Assembly (NCBI GenBank): GCA_010015675.1
Contig: ML976984.1
Span: forward strand, 745,534 to 809,533
Direction of reading: 5' to 3'
Source of the DNA: Byssothecium circinans
Lineage: Eukaryota > Ascomycota > Dothideomycetes > Pleosporales > Massarinaceae
DNA: 64,000 bases
Numbering within the stretch: position 1 is the stretch's first letter; every line of letters begins with the position of its first letter. The notes under the pieces are model-generated. The model searched no databases. It was not told where the DNA came from and saw only the letters and a list, made by a program, of their open reading frames with translations. Position numbers and translations under genes: made by a program. Of this stretch, positions 1 through 9,824 are shown piece after piece.

Positions 1-318
1 GCCAAGCTCTATAGAGAGCAGCAGGCTCAGGAGAGACGTGTGGCGAGAGAGGCAGCCAAGGTGGTGAGGGAGAGGGAGAAGGCCGAGAAAGAGGCCGCGC
101 GCGCTGCTCAAATCGAAGCCCAAAACACCAAGAGAGCATCTCAAACTGCCTAAAAGGGTAAGCGCAAAACTTCAGGTCCTCCTCTATCAAAGCATAAGCG
201 CCAGAGACGCAGTGGCGGCTCTGCAGCTGTCGCGGCGTCCCCAGAAGCTGCACCAGCTGCTCCACCTAAAGTCAACTCTCGTGGCCGTACTATCAACCTT
301 CCGCGCAAATATAAATAG
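1..318 (+). mobile_element. 3' end of a DDE (pogo/Fot1-like) transposase gene, with an in-frame stop
   Basis: Reading frame 1 is open from the window edge to TAA at 151-153, then resumes in the same frame to TAG at 316-318. The part before the stop is an Arg/Glu/Ala-rich helix; after it come a basic cluster (KHKRQRR), an Ala/Pro linker and a basic end (GRTINLPRKYK). This composition is typical of the C-terminal tail of fungal pogo/Fot1-class DDE transposases; that is family knowledge and was not searched. The catalytic domain lies outside the window. The stop reads as a CAA glutamine codon changed to TAA, so the copy is probably dead. No terminal inverted repeat was identified downstream. A host gene with a similar basic tail is possible but less likely. 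Confidence 0.6.
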
Positions 319-732
319 TACAAATTGATCGCAAGCGTTACTTTATTACTCCACTAAAAGATCTCGTGATAATAGCTATTGTGGGTGGCTTAATAACCTC
401 ATCTTTGAAGTGGTGAGCATGTTGTTCGTGGATCATTGCGCGACGTGGGTCGCTGCGCGCACGGGCACGGTAGCCGCTTCTCCTCTCAAGCCAACCTGCC
501 GCTTCTTATGGTCATGTCTCTGTCTCTTCTTCCCCACATCTTCTTCAGCAGCTGGGAATTCGTGTCTTCGTCTGCAGAAGCTAGGTTTGTTTTAATTTTA
601 GGGCCTAGCCCGTTTTCTGGTTTCTGTTTTCGGTCTCCTGTTCACTAAAATGGCAGCGTCAAGACGTGCGCGATAGTTAGTTAACCCTCTCAGCTGATAA
701 TCAACGCTGTTGTATTATTCTTGTGGGGCAGA
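319..732. other. Non-coding stretch after the transposase tail
   Basis: This probably includes the 3' untranslated part and terminal repeat of the element, followed by the 3' flank of the HET remnant. Short open frames here have no recognisable content. I could not find the inverted repeat that would mark the element border. Confidence 0.5.
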
Positions 733-1704
733 TCACGCAAGTACAATCCAAGTCCTGTGAGGATTAAACGCACTCAGCGAGTCCCTATCAATCCACCCAA
801 GCCCGACTCTCTCGTACACATTTGGACCTCCGAACGATGCCCGCTTCACGACCATGACCCACCACAGCTTCCCATCGGCCGGCAGAGGAAGTTTGATGGA
901 GAACTTGTTACTCCTCTTATTCTCCTTGGCGCCGTTAACATTCATATCCAGCTTCCCACTCGAGTCAAATTCATAACACTTGTTCGCTTTGGACAGCTGT
1001 ATGAGCGAGTATGACTCGCTGTTGCTGCCATTTTGGTCGTCCGCGTAGCACACGCCGACTAGATACCCGCCTCCATCCTTGATCTCTCCTATGCCGTAGC
1101 CATGTTTTCCTTTGTTGAAATTGACTTGCCCTGAAGGGAGCAAGGTGCCCTGAAATTGGAGCATCCCTACATCTGGATTGCCAGTCCACTTTCGGGCAGG
1201 TTTGCTCTCATCCGTAATGATTCTTCTATTCTCATCAGCAACAAGGAGGGAATTGTCTTCTAATGCTTTGTCCCAGACAGGGCGTAAGTCCGGCTCTTTG
1301 TGATCTCTCCACCAGTAGTAGGTGTTTTGGGCGTCATTTGAGAGGTACTCCAGATTCTTCTTACGATGATGGACCTGATATTCATCGTAAGGCACGAATT
1401 GGTTTTTTCTGCCCGCTTTCCATCCTATCCAGCTCCAGGATGGAAATTTGAGGTTACGCTCGACGTTTTGGTCGACGTTTCTGTCGGGTCGAAGCCACCA
1501 GATCAGGGATACGTCAAAGAACGCCCTAGGCATCGCATACAGTAGAGGCACAGCAGCCTGGGTATTGGCGGTTAAGCGGTTGAGTACCCCGCGGAACGCG
1601 AATATGGCATCTTCAGGTTTAGACACATCGCGTTCGCTGAAAGCAGTCAGCCGTTCTGCATACAATGCCATGGGGTCGTCGATGTCTTCGGGGATGAATT
1701 TCAT
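733..1704 (-). pseudogene. C-terminal half of a HET-domain (heterokaryon incompatibility) protein
   Basis: The minus frame is open from 1743 down to TGA at 733-735. The first ATG is at 1704-1702, giving 323 residues. Near the N-terminus is the pattern of a Tyr/Ser-Glu-Arg-Asp segment, a KPEDAIFAFRGVLNRL-like helix and then FPSWSWIGWKAG. These are conserved in the region downstream of the HET domain of fungal HET proteins (usually 600-700 residues). The HET domain itself, about the first 250 residues, is absent. Upstream in this frame is a stop, and the upstream DNA belongs to the CorA-like gene on the other strand. I infer truncation by rearrangement. HET proteins trigger cell death on non-self fusion; this piece should lack that domain. 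It could still be expressed as a short protein. Confidence 0.6.
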
Positions 1705-1829
1705 CAAGCTGTCAAGAGCTGGCCTCCGAGAAAGACGCGGCACAGTTCGTCAGGACGACGCCAATCAGAGATACGCGCCAAAACTTCGCGCTGAGCCGCT
1801 TCCGGATACTCGTCGTCCAATACTCTGAT

Positions 1830-3109
1830 ATGAAGCTCCTGTATAAGCAGAAATCGCTCCTCCAGGCGGCCAAGACTGCGGGCTGGATCAGCACCGTCTT
1901 CCAGACCTTCATGGACAACTATACCGCAGGCTCCGCTGTCCGCGAATATAGCGACGGCCTGAAGTTCATGACCCAGACGCCGTACGACGACGAGTTCCCC
2001 TTCTTCGCGCTGACGCTCTCATCACACCACGGCGATGGATACGAGAACGCGCCGGATTGGACTGCCATTTTATTCCTAGGGTCGAGTCCGGAGTACAAAC
2101 TTGACATTGATGTCTTCTTAGGTTTGCTAGACGACGAACTCTATCCGGACGATTTTCCCATCTTGCTGAGCCCGGACCTCATGATCCTCGCCGTAGCATT
2201 GATGCGGTACCAGGTGAATGAGATAGCGAGCGAGGTTGCCAAGATGAGAGGGATGATTCTGGAGGTGGACAACGATCTGCTAGACCTGACGATGTACAAA
2301 ATGAAGCGATTGAGGCAGGTCAAGACACGGTTATTCGCCTTAAGACGGTTACAAGGGTCCTTAGACCAGCGCCACCGCTTCACCGTGGAGCTTGCGTCGA
2401 CTCTGGAGAAGACCTTCGAGACGCTGCGGAAGAGAGGCAGAGGCAAGTTTGAGCCTACTGAGTACTCTGGGATGCTGAAGGAGGCGGTGCAAGCACTTTC
2501 GTTCATCTTAGAGACGCTTAAGCACGAGGTGACGGTGGCGTCGCCGAGGATTGAAGCGCAGCAGACCATGGTGAGGATGAATATGTCCCAGGTTGACTGA
2601 AGAAGCAAAGAGGTAACTAAGCTAATTTGGAATGGCATAGCTCCATGGTCAAACGAATATCATGGTATGCTGAATCTCTTTGTGATTGGTATGTGGTTGA
2701 CGTGTTGTAGATAGCGAATAACTCGTATCGCGCCGCTGAGGAAGCACGTCGAGACTCGGCCTCCATGAAGACGGTTGCCGTAGTCACACTGGTATTTTTA
2801 CCAGGAACCTTCGTTGCAGTAAGCATTCTTAATCCCCGACGGTAACAAAGCTGAAGACTGTTTTAGGCTCTATTCAGTATGACAATGTTTAAATGGATAC
2901 CGGACAGTAAGTCCAATCCCAGCGGTGGCGCCACGCAAGATAATGGCAGCAACCAAATAGTATCCGATTGGCTGTGGCTCTATTGGGCTATTACTGCTCC
3001 ACTGACGTTTGCGATACTGGTATTATGGTTCTGGTGGTATAAGCGGACGGATAAAAGATACAAAGAGAAACAGGAGCACGAGTTAGATGAGGAAGCTAAA
3101 ATGGAATAA
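1830..3109 (+). CDS. CorA-like membrane protein (fungal CorA-like Mg2+ transporter family), N-terminus possibly truncated
   Basis: Four exons: 1830-2591, 2641-2664, 2711-2818 and 2867-3109, giving 378 residues. Introns are 49, 46 and 48 nt and keep the frame; exon 2 is a 24-nt microexon. The C-terminal third matches CorA-like proteins: a long helix ending RRDSASMKT, then transmembrane segment 1 (VAVVTLVFLPGTFVA), a LFSMTMFKW turn, a short loop, and transmembrane segment 2 (about 25 hydrophobic residues with WLWLYW) before a charged tail. Two segments near the C-terminus with a cytosolic N-terminal domain are the CorA topology. The canonical GMN pore motif is missing, so Mg2+ transport is not assured. 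The frame stays open upstream to 1698, where it runs into the reversed HET remnant, so the original start may be lost. ATG 1830 is the first available. Confidence 0.65.
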
Positions 3110-3208
3110 CGCTACACAAAGACACATCAGACAAATTAGATACCCAATGTTATCCATACATTTACACCCCGAAGACCTCTAACCTCCATAACCATGGGTA
3201 TCCACTGA

Positions 3209-3490
3209 CTAAGCCCTGGACTCCATTCTGTAGATGGCGTAATGTAATGGCATTATCTTCGGGTATGATCCCACCATCGCCCGACCAATGTCTTTTATTG
3301 GATCTTCAAGGTCCTCCCAGGGCACCAAGTAGGACGTTGTCTTATCCTTTCCGCTTCTCGGTCCCGTCTTCCACCGCCTCTGAAGTCGTTTCGAGTTCCA
3401 ACGGCCCTTCTCATGGATAGCCATAGCCTCAATCTCTTGTTTCGTGAATTCTGTCACCAGCTCTCTCCCATCCTTCGTCTTAAAATTCAA
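3209..3490 (-). pseudogene. RyR-domain fragment
   Basis: The open frame runs from 3490 to TAG at 3209 with no ATG at its start; the first in-frame ATG is at 3424-3422. Visible motifs are IHEKGRW, a WKTGPRSG segment, a Lys-rich turn, then LVPWEDLEDPIKD and a final YAIYRM. Spacing and residues match the RyR repeat (ryanodine-receptor-type domain, also found alone in bacterial and some fungal proteins): His/Trp, then Gly-Pro, then LVPxxxL, then a D/R helix. The domain is the C-terminal part of something; a stop lies just upstream of the frame. Upstream exons on the minus strand (3500-3740) could not be recognised. It is either the last exon of a gene or a relic. Function unknown. Confidence 0.5.
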
Positions 3491-3802
3491 AGACGTTTCT
3501 TAATATTGTTATAGATTTTTAGGCTGTTGCCAATTAAAATAGCTAATTAAAAAGTGTACGCCAATCAAGAGGCCGCATAAAGTATGACTCAGTATCCTAG
3601 CTGGTAACCCTGTTTGTCCCGTCGGGCGTGGTAAGACGCAGTACAGGAATACGGCCCGTGTCTCAAAACATTGGGCCAGCACATCGACGAATGCAGACCG
3701 AAACAGCATCAACAATCTATCATCTCGACGGGAAAAGATCACCGCAGAAGGGCATAGCTTTCTACTGAATATCTAATATCTAAAAGCTCAAGACCTTCCC
3801 AC
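3491..3802. other. AT-rich intergenic stretch
   Basis: A minus-strand open frame (3509-3742) has no recognisable domain and could hold a lost upstream exon of the RyR fragment. Nothing else is seen. Confidence 0.4.
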
Positions 3803-4576
3803 TCAATCCCCCAGATCCAAACAAAAGCACTCCATCCCACAGAAATCACAAGCCCAGTCATCGCGCCCAAACCACGGCCCCTCGCTCTCCCCCTCCTCGT
3901 CCCCCCCACTAAAATCCGTAAGAAACGTTGCATCACTCGACACGGAAGCCCTGCGATAAAGATACGCATTCGATCCCCCACTCCCCCCATCCCCCAAAAC
4001 AACCCCATATCCACCCCCTGTGGATCTCGAACCCAAGAACCTGCGATGGAAAGCCCTCCACCCCAGCTCCCAAGGAACGGCTCGAGCTCGTTGCACCGCG
4101 TGGTCTTCCAATGGGTCCCCTGGCTCAGCCCCGAGGAGGTGGGCTGGCACCCGCACCTCGTAGGGTCGAGACGATATCCAGTGTGTAGCCGTACTGATTT
4201 GCGGCGGCTTCAGAGGCCGGTTACTTCCACTACCACATTTAGTGAGGAGGTAGCATAGCTGCCGCTCGATGGTGGCTTCGCTGAAGATGGCGGTGTCGCA
4301 TGTGGTAGCGGGACGGGAGGGATGGTGGTGATCGGGATCGCTGAGGTGGGCGGGGCGTTGGTCTGCGGCGATGTGGCTGCTTGATGTGTAGAATGTGTCG
4401 GTGGAACTTCGTGGGGGTGGGGAGAGAGGGTTGTTAGCGAAATGTAGGGTTGGGCGTTCGAGGAAGGGGTAGGGGTAGGCTGTAGTACTTCGAGCGGGGG
4501 GAGAAGGGTATGGTATTGTGAGTGAAGGGTGAGACCTTGGTCGATATTGAGTCTCCGGTTCGGGATATTGGTCCAT
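3803..4576 (-). CDS. Hypothetical proline-rich protein
   Basis: A single open frame starting at ATG 4576-4574 and ending with TGA at 3803, 257 residues. The frame extends 9 codons further upstream without another ATG. The N-terminal 60 residues are rich in Pro, Tyr and Ser. The middle contains Arg/His-rich low-complexity sequence, and the C-terminus is acidic and ends with a small cysteine group (CDFCGMECFC). No family is recognised and no signal peptide or membrane segment is seen. The opposite strand is also open in places, so coding status rests on frame length and composition only. An undetected intron in the middle is possible. Confidence 0.4.
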   Translation of the reverse strand: MDQYPEPETQYRPRSHPSLTIPYPSPPARSTTAYPYPFLERPTLHFANNPLSPPPRSSTDTFYTSSSHIAADQRPAHLSDPDHHHPSRPATTCDTAIFSEATIERQLCYLLTKCGSGSNRPLKPPQISTATHWISSRPYEVRVPAHLLGAEPGDPLEDHAVQRARAVPWELGWRAFHRRFLGSRSTGGGYGVVLGDGGSGGSNAYLYRRASVSSDATFLTDFSGGDEEGESEGPWFGRDDWACDFCGMECFCLDLGD

Positions 4577-5080
4577 GTTAGCGGCGAAGTATGTGAGACT
4601 CAAACCTAGGCTAAGGGGGGGTTGGGTGCGTGTGCTATGAACGTCGCGAAGACGCTTCCTGAAAGATAGTGGCTAAAGGATTCATTAATAGAGCGAAGAA
4701 AGGGTATTGTATACTCTGAGAGACTTTGGTCTTTCATTCAAGCACCGGCGTAAGTGAATGAGGCATTCCAGCGTAGTGACTCTACATGTTTGAATCGATT
4801 GTTTCAGTGAATTTCACTAAGTTCCAAATCGCCTGCGCAATGAATTCTGGATCTTCGAGGGCCTGTTGGGACATGAGACGGACGGCATATATGCTGTTCA
4901 AAAGGGAATTTCAGGATTACCGTACTTCAAGTACCAGCATGGGTAATTATAGAAAACATTTTAGTATAACTATCAACTTTTCGCCATTCCATCAAGACAT
5001 CCTGCAAGCACAACTTTAGTGAACCAAGATCTTCCCGCTCCATCAATCCTCACTTCACTTCCCGCAACCCCCAAGCAAAC
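4577..5080. other. Intergenic region
   Basis: This holds the 5' flank of the proline-rich protein gene and the 3' flank of the APH gene. It is AT-rich and I see no gene or repeat in it. Confidence 0.4.
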
Positions 5081-6497
5081 TTAAAAGCCCAAATGATCCA
5101 ACAGCTTAACCAACTGAACTTCATTCTCCTCCCTGCACTTCAATGTCACCGATTTTGACTGCAAACGCAGAATATCCGAATTCGTAACGCGCCACGGAAG
5201 AATCGAGCGAAGCACCGCATCCACATCCGCAATCTTTTCGATCCCTTTGATGGTTCTCGGCCGCTGTACACCTATGCGCTCTAGCTCATCCTCCCAGGCC
5301 TTGGCAACATCCCACTTCACTCCATCCTCTATGTTTTCGGGCAGCGGCGAGGGGAAGCCGTGAAGCTTCGCGTCTCGCAACGCCGTCTGCTCGCTAGACT
5401 CGATATCAGACCAACCTTGGAACTGGCCCCCAGCGCCGCTGAACGAGCGCAGGAATTCATAGGACGGATGCAGTATGCATGCGAAATCGTAATCGATTAA
5501 GGCGGTGATGCGCTGGGTACTCGCATCATAGAGCAGATTGTTCGGGGCTATAAAACAGGACAGTATTAGTCTTGTGTAATTGCACTCGATGGGAAAGAAA
5601 AGACAACTTACTGAAGTCGGCATGTACAATAGACTTCTCATGCCTGGATTCGAGGGCCGCAAACTGCGCCGGGATGCCGCGCTCAACAAAGGCATCAAGG
5701 CGCTTCCTGACCCCATTTGCTTGCCATCCCTTGATATAAGGGTTACTGTCTGACTTTTGCAGGGCCTGTTCTAGTCGGTCTCTGAAGTATCCCTCGTACG
5801 ATTGCCAAGGTCCACTGCCCACGCTTGTCATCGCCGTGCTGACAATCTGATTGGCGGCATCAAAAGTCACTCCTCCGTACTGTTCAATGCTGCGCGGAAG
5901 CTCGAAGTTTTGCAAAGCCTTCAAGAATGCGGCCATCTGGGCAAGAATCCCCGTCTTCTCGGTAAAAGTCATGCTGTCGAATGTTTCATCGACGGGCGTG
6001 CCGGGCATGAGTTCCTGGAGGATCCAGCCTTGCGAGGAGGGTGCGGCTGCGCTTCCCCAACCATACACGGAAGGAACGACGTGTGGCTGGAAGCCACTGA
6101 GAGCGGTAGCCGCGAGAGAAATGATGGCGACCTCGTTTTCCACTCTGGTTTGCGGATTCATTCCCTCTGCTTCAGGATTAGTGAGGCGCATGATGAAGTC
6201 TTGAATGCCTGCGGGGAGCGGGGAGGTGCCGGGCTGGCGTGGTTCATCGCTGTTGCTGTTAAGGGTGGTGGATGGCGGTGAAGGGAGACTGATGCGGTAG
6301 ACGAAGTTGTTGTACGTGAAAGGACAGTCTGGGTCGTATTGTATAGGATCGATCTTAGCATCCTGGGGTAGTGAGGTCAGTACTTTGGCTGGTAGGTGTT
6401 GGGCAGTCCTTACATGTACGGCGCAGCCAAACTGTTCACGCAACAGCGTCTGGATGAAGTTCAGACGCTTATCGAAGTTTGCGTGGTTATGGTTCAT
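5081..6497 (-). CDS. Aminoglycoside-phosphotransferase (APH) family protein kinase-like enzyme
   Basis: Three exons on the minus strand: 6497-6414, 6362-5612 and 5547-5081, 433 residues. Introns are 51 nt (6363-6413) and 64 nt (5548-5611), both with good GTAAG donors. ATG 6497 is chosen because the longer frame starts at TTG. After the first splice the N-terminus carries PIQYDPDCPFTYNNFVYRI, a fungal APH nucleotide-binding segment. The catalytic loop HADFTPNNLLYD (residues about 275-286, created across intron 2) and the metal-binding IDYDFA (about 296-301) are intact. Fungal members are cytosolic small-molecule or protein kinases of mostly unknown substrate; antibiotic resistance should not be assumed. 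Intron 1 has a length divisible by three and no stop, so retention would add 17 residues inside the N-lobe. Confidence 0.85.
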
Positions 6498-6606
6498 TGT
6501 GAAGTATAGGGATTGGAATATTGACAAGTCGATGTGTATAGTGTCTGCAACGCTTATTGTAATACGTCCAGATGTCGTTTAACGTGTGTTATTCTCGTTA
6601 AAGTCT

Positions 6607-6641
6607 AAGGTAAGTAAACTTACTGGGATGTTACTTACCTT
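6607..6641. promoter_or_regulatory. 11-bp perfect inverted repeat upstream of the APH gene
   Basis: Arms aaggtaagtaa (6607-6617) and ttacttacctt (6631-6641) are exact reverse complements around a 13-nt loop. The element lies about 110-145 bp upstream of the APH start codon, so it could be a dimer-binding site or a leader hairpin. Confidence 0.5.
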
Positions 6642-6644
6642 GCT

Positions 6645-6658
6645 GTTACCTAGGTAAC
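6645..6658. promoter_or_regulatory. Perfect 14-bp palindrome GTTACCTAGGTAAC
   Basis: The 14 bases are self-complementary and lie three bases beyond the preceding inverted repeat. Both elements share the GGTAA/TTACC unit, so this looks like a composite operator-like site for the APH gene. The binding factor is unknown. Confidence 0.5.
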
Positions 6659-7007
6659 TAAATATACGTTGCGTGTTAAATAAACGGACCAGATGATTCA
6701 CCTGAATTGCCAATTACCAAAATTGTCTATGAGGTACGATGAGATTAATGAGAAAATTCGAGAGCGTATATGCATGTGCGTAGCTTTTTGTGTAAGCTAG
6801 ATAATCTACAGAGGTCATGGTACTGAGCCTCACAACAAAGCCCACCCATATACATTTGTGTGTGACCAGCGTGCAGCTAGGATGTCTGAAGCGCTGCCTT
6901 GTATAAGAAAATGGACGGGTATCCGGATTCCCGAGCATCCAAGCATCCTCAGAAACCGTACAATTCCGCTCTCAGACCTCCTTACTCTTAAACCAAGTCC
7001 AGGTCTT

Positions 7008-8664
7008 CTATACCACACTGTCACCAACGACCTTGAACACCATGCTGCCACTACCAGGCTTGCTAACAACAACAGCCTCCTCTAGTTTGTCCGCTGTGAT
7101 GTCCGGGAACTTCCTTCGGTAGTACTTGTCTTCCCACGCCTTCTTGACCGCATCGACCTTGTCTCTAGGGACAAGGTGCACACTGCAGCCTCCCCACCCG
7201 GCACCTGTCAGCCTGCTTCCGCATGCACCAGCACTGCGAGCCAAATCGCACAGTTCATCCAGTTCAGGGCAGCTGCAATCGTAAATATCCCTGCATGAGT
7301 CTTGCGTCTCGTTCATCAAATCACCAAGCGACTTGAGCAACTCTTTCCCGTCTCCTGGAGGTGAGGCAAGTAGCTGCCGGAACTTGAGGACGCGGAGGGC
7401 TTCGGTGAAGACGTGTAGCGCGCGCTGTCGGAGGAGGAACTTGTCCGCGCGAACAGGGAACTTTGACATGTACCGTTTGTTGAGCTCGTGTTCTGTTGAT
7501 CCAAGGAGACCACAGATGTCGGCCCTCGAGTATCCACCCTCTTGTGGTAGATACTCTCCAGTTAACCTGATAAGCTCGGTAAGCTGCGTTTCGAAGTCAG
7601 ATACCGACGTCTTAGTGTTGTCTGCAACCCCGCCCTTCTCCTCAAAATAGGTGTCGTGGAAACCCCGTAAGCTGACCCCGAGAGGTGACGAATCTGATGG
7701 GAGCTCCTTCTTCAATCCGAATGCCTTTGCGAGGAAGACTGCGGCTAAAGTGCATTCTACTACGCGGAGGTTGTAGCACACTGGGGCAGTGACGTGCTTG
7801 TCGGCGGCGACGAAGCTCTGAGCCGTGACGAAGGTAAGCTCGGGGTCTGTCTGAGGGATTTCGAGGCTTGTGTAATCAAGTGCTGGCTTAAACGTTACAT
7901 AGAGCGCCGAGCCGCGGAGCGAGAAGACGGAAGCAGCCTGGTCCATGCTGGAATACGTGTAAGTCTTGAGTTCAAAGTGTTGCCCTAGTTGGCTTACCCT
8001 CCAGAATTAACTCCCACAGCGCGCTCTGAGACAATAGCAAGCTCGCATAGCTCCTTCTTGTCGACTTTGGTCTCGCCGTTGGCAATCAGAGATGCCAGTG
8101 CGCTTGTGCATACAAAAGATGCGGAGCTTGATAAGCCTCCACCACTCGGCACGGTGCCTTCGCACAAGATGTCCATGCCACGCGAAACAAAGTGCTTGCC
8201 TTGCTTCTTGGACAGCAATTGCGAGACTCCGAGGAGCCCAGACTTGAAGTAGTTTGTCCATTCGTGCGTGGTAGCATCAATTGGTATGTCGCCTTTGGCT
8301 GGTATCTCGAACTCGCGGGACGGGAACTTCTGTGATTGTGTACTAGCGATCCGTATCCGCGGTTTCTCATCGGCCGGTCGCACGGCCACTGCCATAATGA
8401 AGTCGGCGGTTATAGCCATGGGAAGCACCTCGTAAAGGGAATAGTCGATGTGCTACTGGCTATTAATTACTGATATGTAGAATACCAATGCGTCTTTACC
8501 TCGCCAATGATGTTGACTCGACCTGGGCTTCGAGCCACGAATTCTGCCTGCTTGCCGTATAGCTCATTGAACTGCGATAGAAGTCTCTCCCATCGTTTCG
8601 TCTGAACCGGAACCGCATCTTCGGGGTAGATGTCGCGCAGAGAGGTTGCCGTTGGGACCTCCAT
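7008..8664 (-). CDS. GAL1: Galactokinase
   Basis: Three exons on the minus strand: 8664-8500, 8452-7998 and 7947-7008, 519 residues, with introns of 47 and 50 nt. ATG 8664 gives the usual fungal beginning (MEVPTATSLRDIYPEDAVP); the longer frame starts at GTG. The enzyme phosphorylates galactose to galactose 1-phosphate in the cytosolic Leloir pathway. All GHMP-kinase motifs are present: the galactokinase signature SPGRVNIIGEHIDY (about residues 46-59, restored by splicing), PSGGGLSSSAS (about 157-167, ATP phosphate loop) and LTGAGWGGC (about 453-461). Length fits the family. It has no catalytic-pathway neighbours; a secreted aldose 1-epimerase is about 50 kb away. Confidence 0.95.
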
Positions 8665-9078
8665 GTTGTTAATAGCTGGAAGGACTTGCGACAGGCCCAA
8701 GTAGTGAGCACAGTTGATGAGGGAAGAAACAGGATTGGACACGGAAACAAGGAAAGGGGACGTGATCTAATGTAGGTATCGTGAGGTTTGGTGGGCAATA
8801 GCGGGGCTAGCGGGGCAGAGGAGGCTTTCCCAGCTTGGCATCCGTTCCACTACCGAGAGCCAAAGTACGCGGATGCAGGGCAGTTGAGCCTCGTCTCCGC
8901 AATCTGACCTAATTTGTTGATGCACAAGATGAGTGTGATAATGTAGCTAGCAATCCGGGGGTTTGTTGGGCCGCAAGGAGCACACAGCGTATGCGTGGAC
9001 CTTTCCGTTGTAGAGCTTGGGCATTAATTGTTGTGTGTTCTTTTCCAAGTTTGCCTTTTGGAAACGCTGGCCACCTAT
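8665..9078. other. Galactokinase promoter and DUO1 3' flank
   Basis: A short intergenic region between two minus-strand genes. I see no clear operator; a Gal4-type CGG-N11-CCG site was not found by eye. Confidence 0.4.
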
Positions 9079-9824
9079 TCATCCAAGCCCTCTTCCACGG
9101 CCACGCGATCCTCTACCCATGCCGCTTCCCGTGCGTCCACTAGTCGAAGCGCTGCGATTGAGGCCTCTCCCGCTCTGTCCGCCCACGCCCACGTAGCCTG
9201 AACTTGAAGTCGATGCACCCCTGGGTCTTGCTCCTCCCCGGCCTCTCCCTCTTGTGCCAGCCTTTGGTGCAGCTTCTGCTTTCCTGCGATCCTCCTCCGC
9301 TTTCCTGGCGGCTGCCTCTTTCCTCGCCTGCTCTTCAGCTGCTCGGCGCTCCGCAGCATGTTGCCGCTGGACTTGCTCGTCTTGGATGTCGGCGAGATCC
9401 TGTGTCGCTCCTTGCCATTGTGGGTTCAATATCAGGCGTTGGTTGTGCTCCGTCTGGGAGAGGATGCGCGTCCATGTTTGTAGGAGGGTTGTGGCATTGT
9501 GGACGGTGCGAGACACAGTCTGTATCTTATCAGCATCTTCAGACATGTGCTTTCCTAACCAATGCGTACATCCATGTTGTTCTTCGCCTTCTCCAAGCTT
9601 TCCACCACACCCTCAATCACTTTGTTCACATTGCGCACGCTCTCCAGCTCCCTGCGCAACGCCGCCTCTCGAGCCTCTTCGGTAGTGTAATGCGACTCTT
9701 TCGTACGCGACTTTCCTGCAGCAGCACCCTCTCCCGTATCGCCAGCATCTGTGGCTTTCTGCTTGGCCTTTCGCGCGGCAGGAGTGTCAAACAGCGCGTC
9801 AGAATCCGAGTCGGAGAAGTCCAT
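9079..9824 (-). CDS. DUO1: DASH/Dam1 kinetochore complex subunit Duo1
   Basis: Two exons: 9824-9570 and 9519-9079, 231 residues, with a 50-nt intron (9520-9569). The splice joins NNMD to TVSRTVHNA, giving the conserved Duo1 core with LESVRNVNKVIEGVVESLEKA, then TLLQTWTRILSQTEHNQRLI. Duo1 is a subunit of the ten-protein DASH ring that couples kinetochores to spindle microtubules in fungi. The N-terminus is acidic and serine-rich (FSDSDSD). After the core come a Glu/Arg/Ala coiled coil and an arginine-glycine-rich tail with several RG and RGG-like steps (TRGRGRGGARPRG, GRGSRGRGRG) that is not part of the core domain. The gene is divergent from the nuclear-protein gene at 10308. Confidence 0.9.

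Larger units (their letters stand above)
6498..7007. other. Intergenic region between APH and galactokinase genes
   Basis: This is the APH promoter and the 3' flank of galactokinase. It carries two strong dyad symmetries listed separately. Otherwise it is AT-rich and without genes. Confidence 0.5.
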
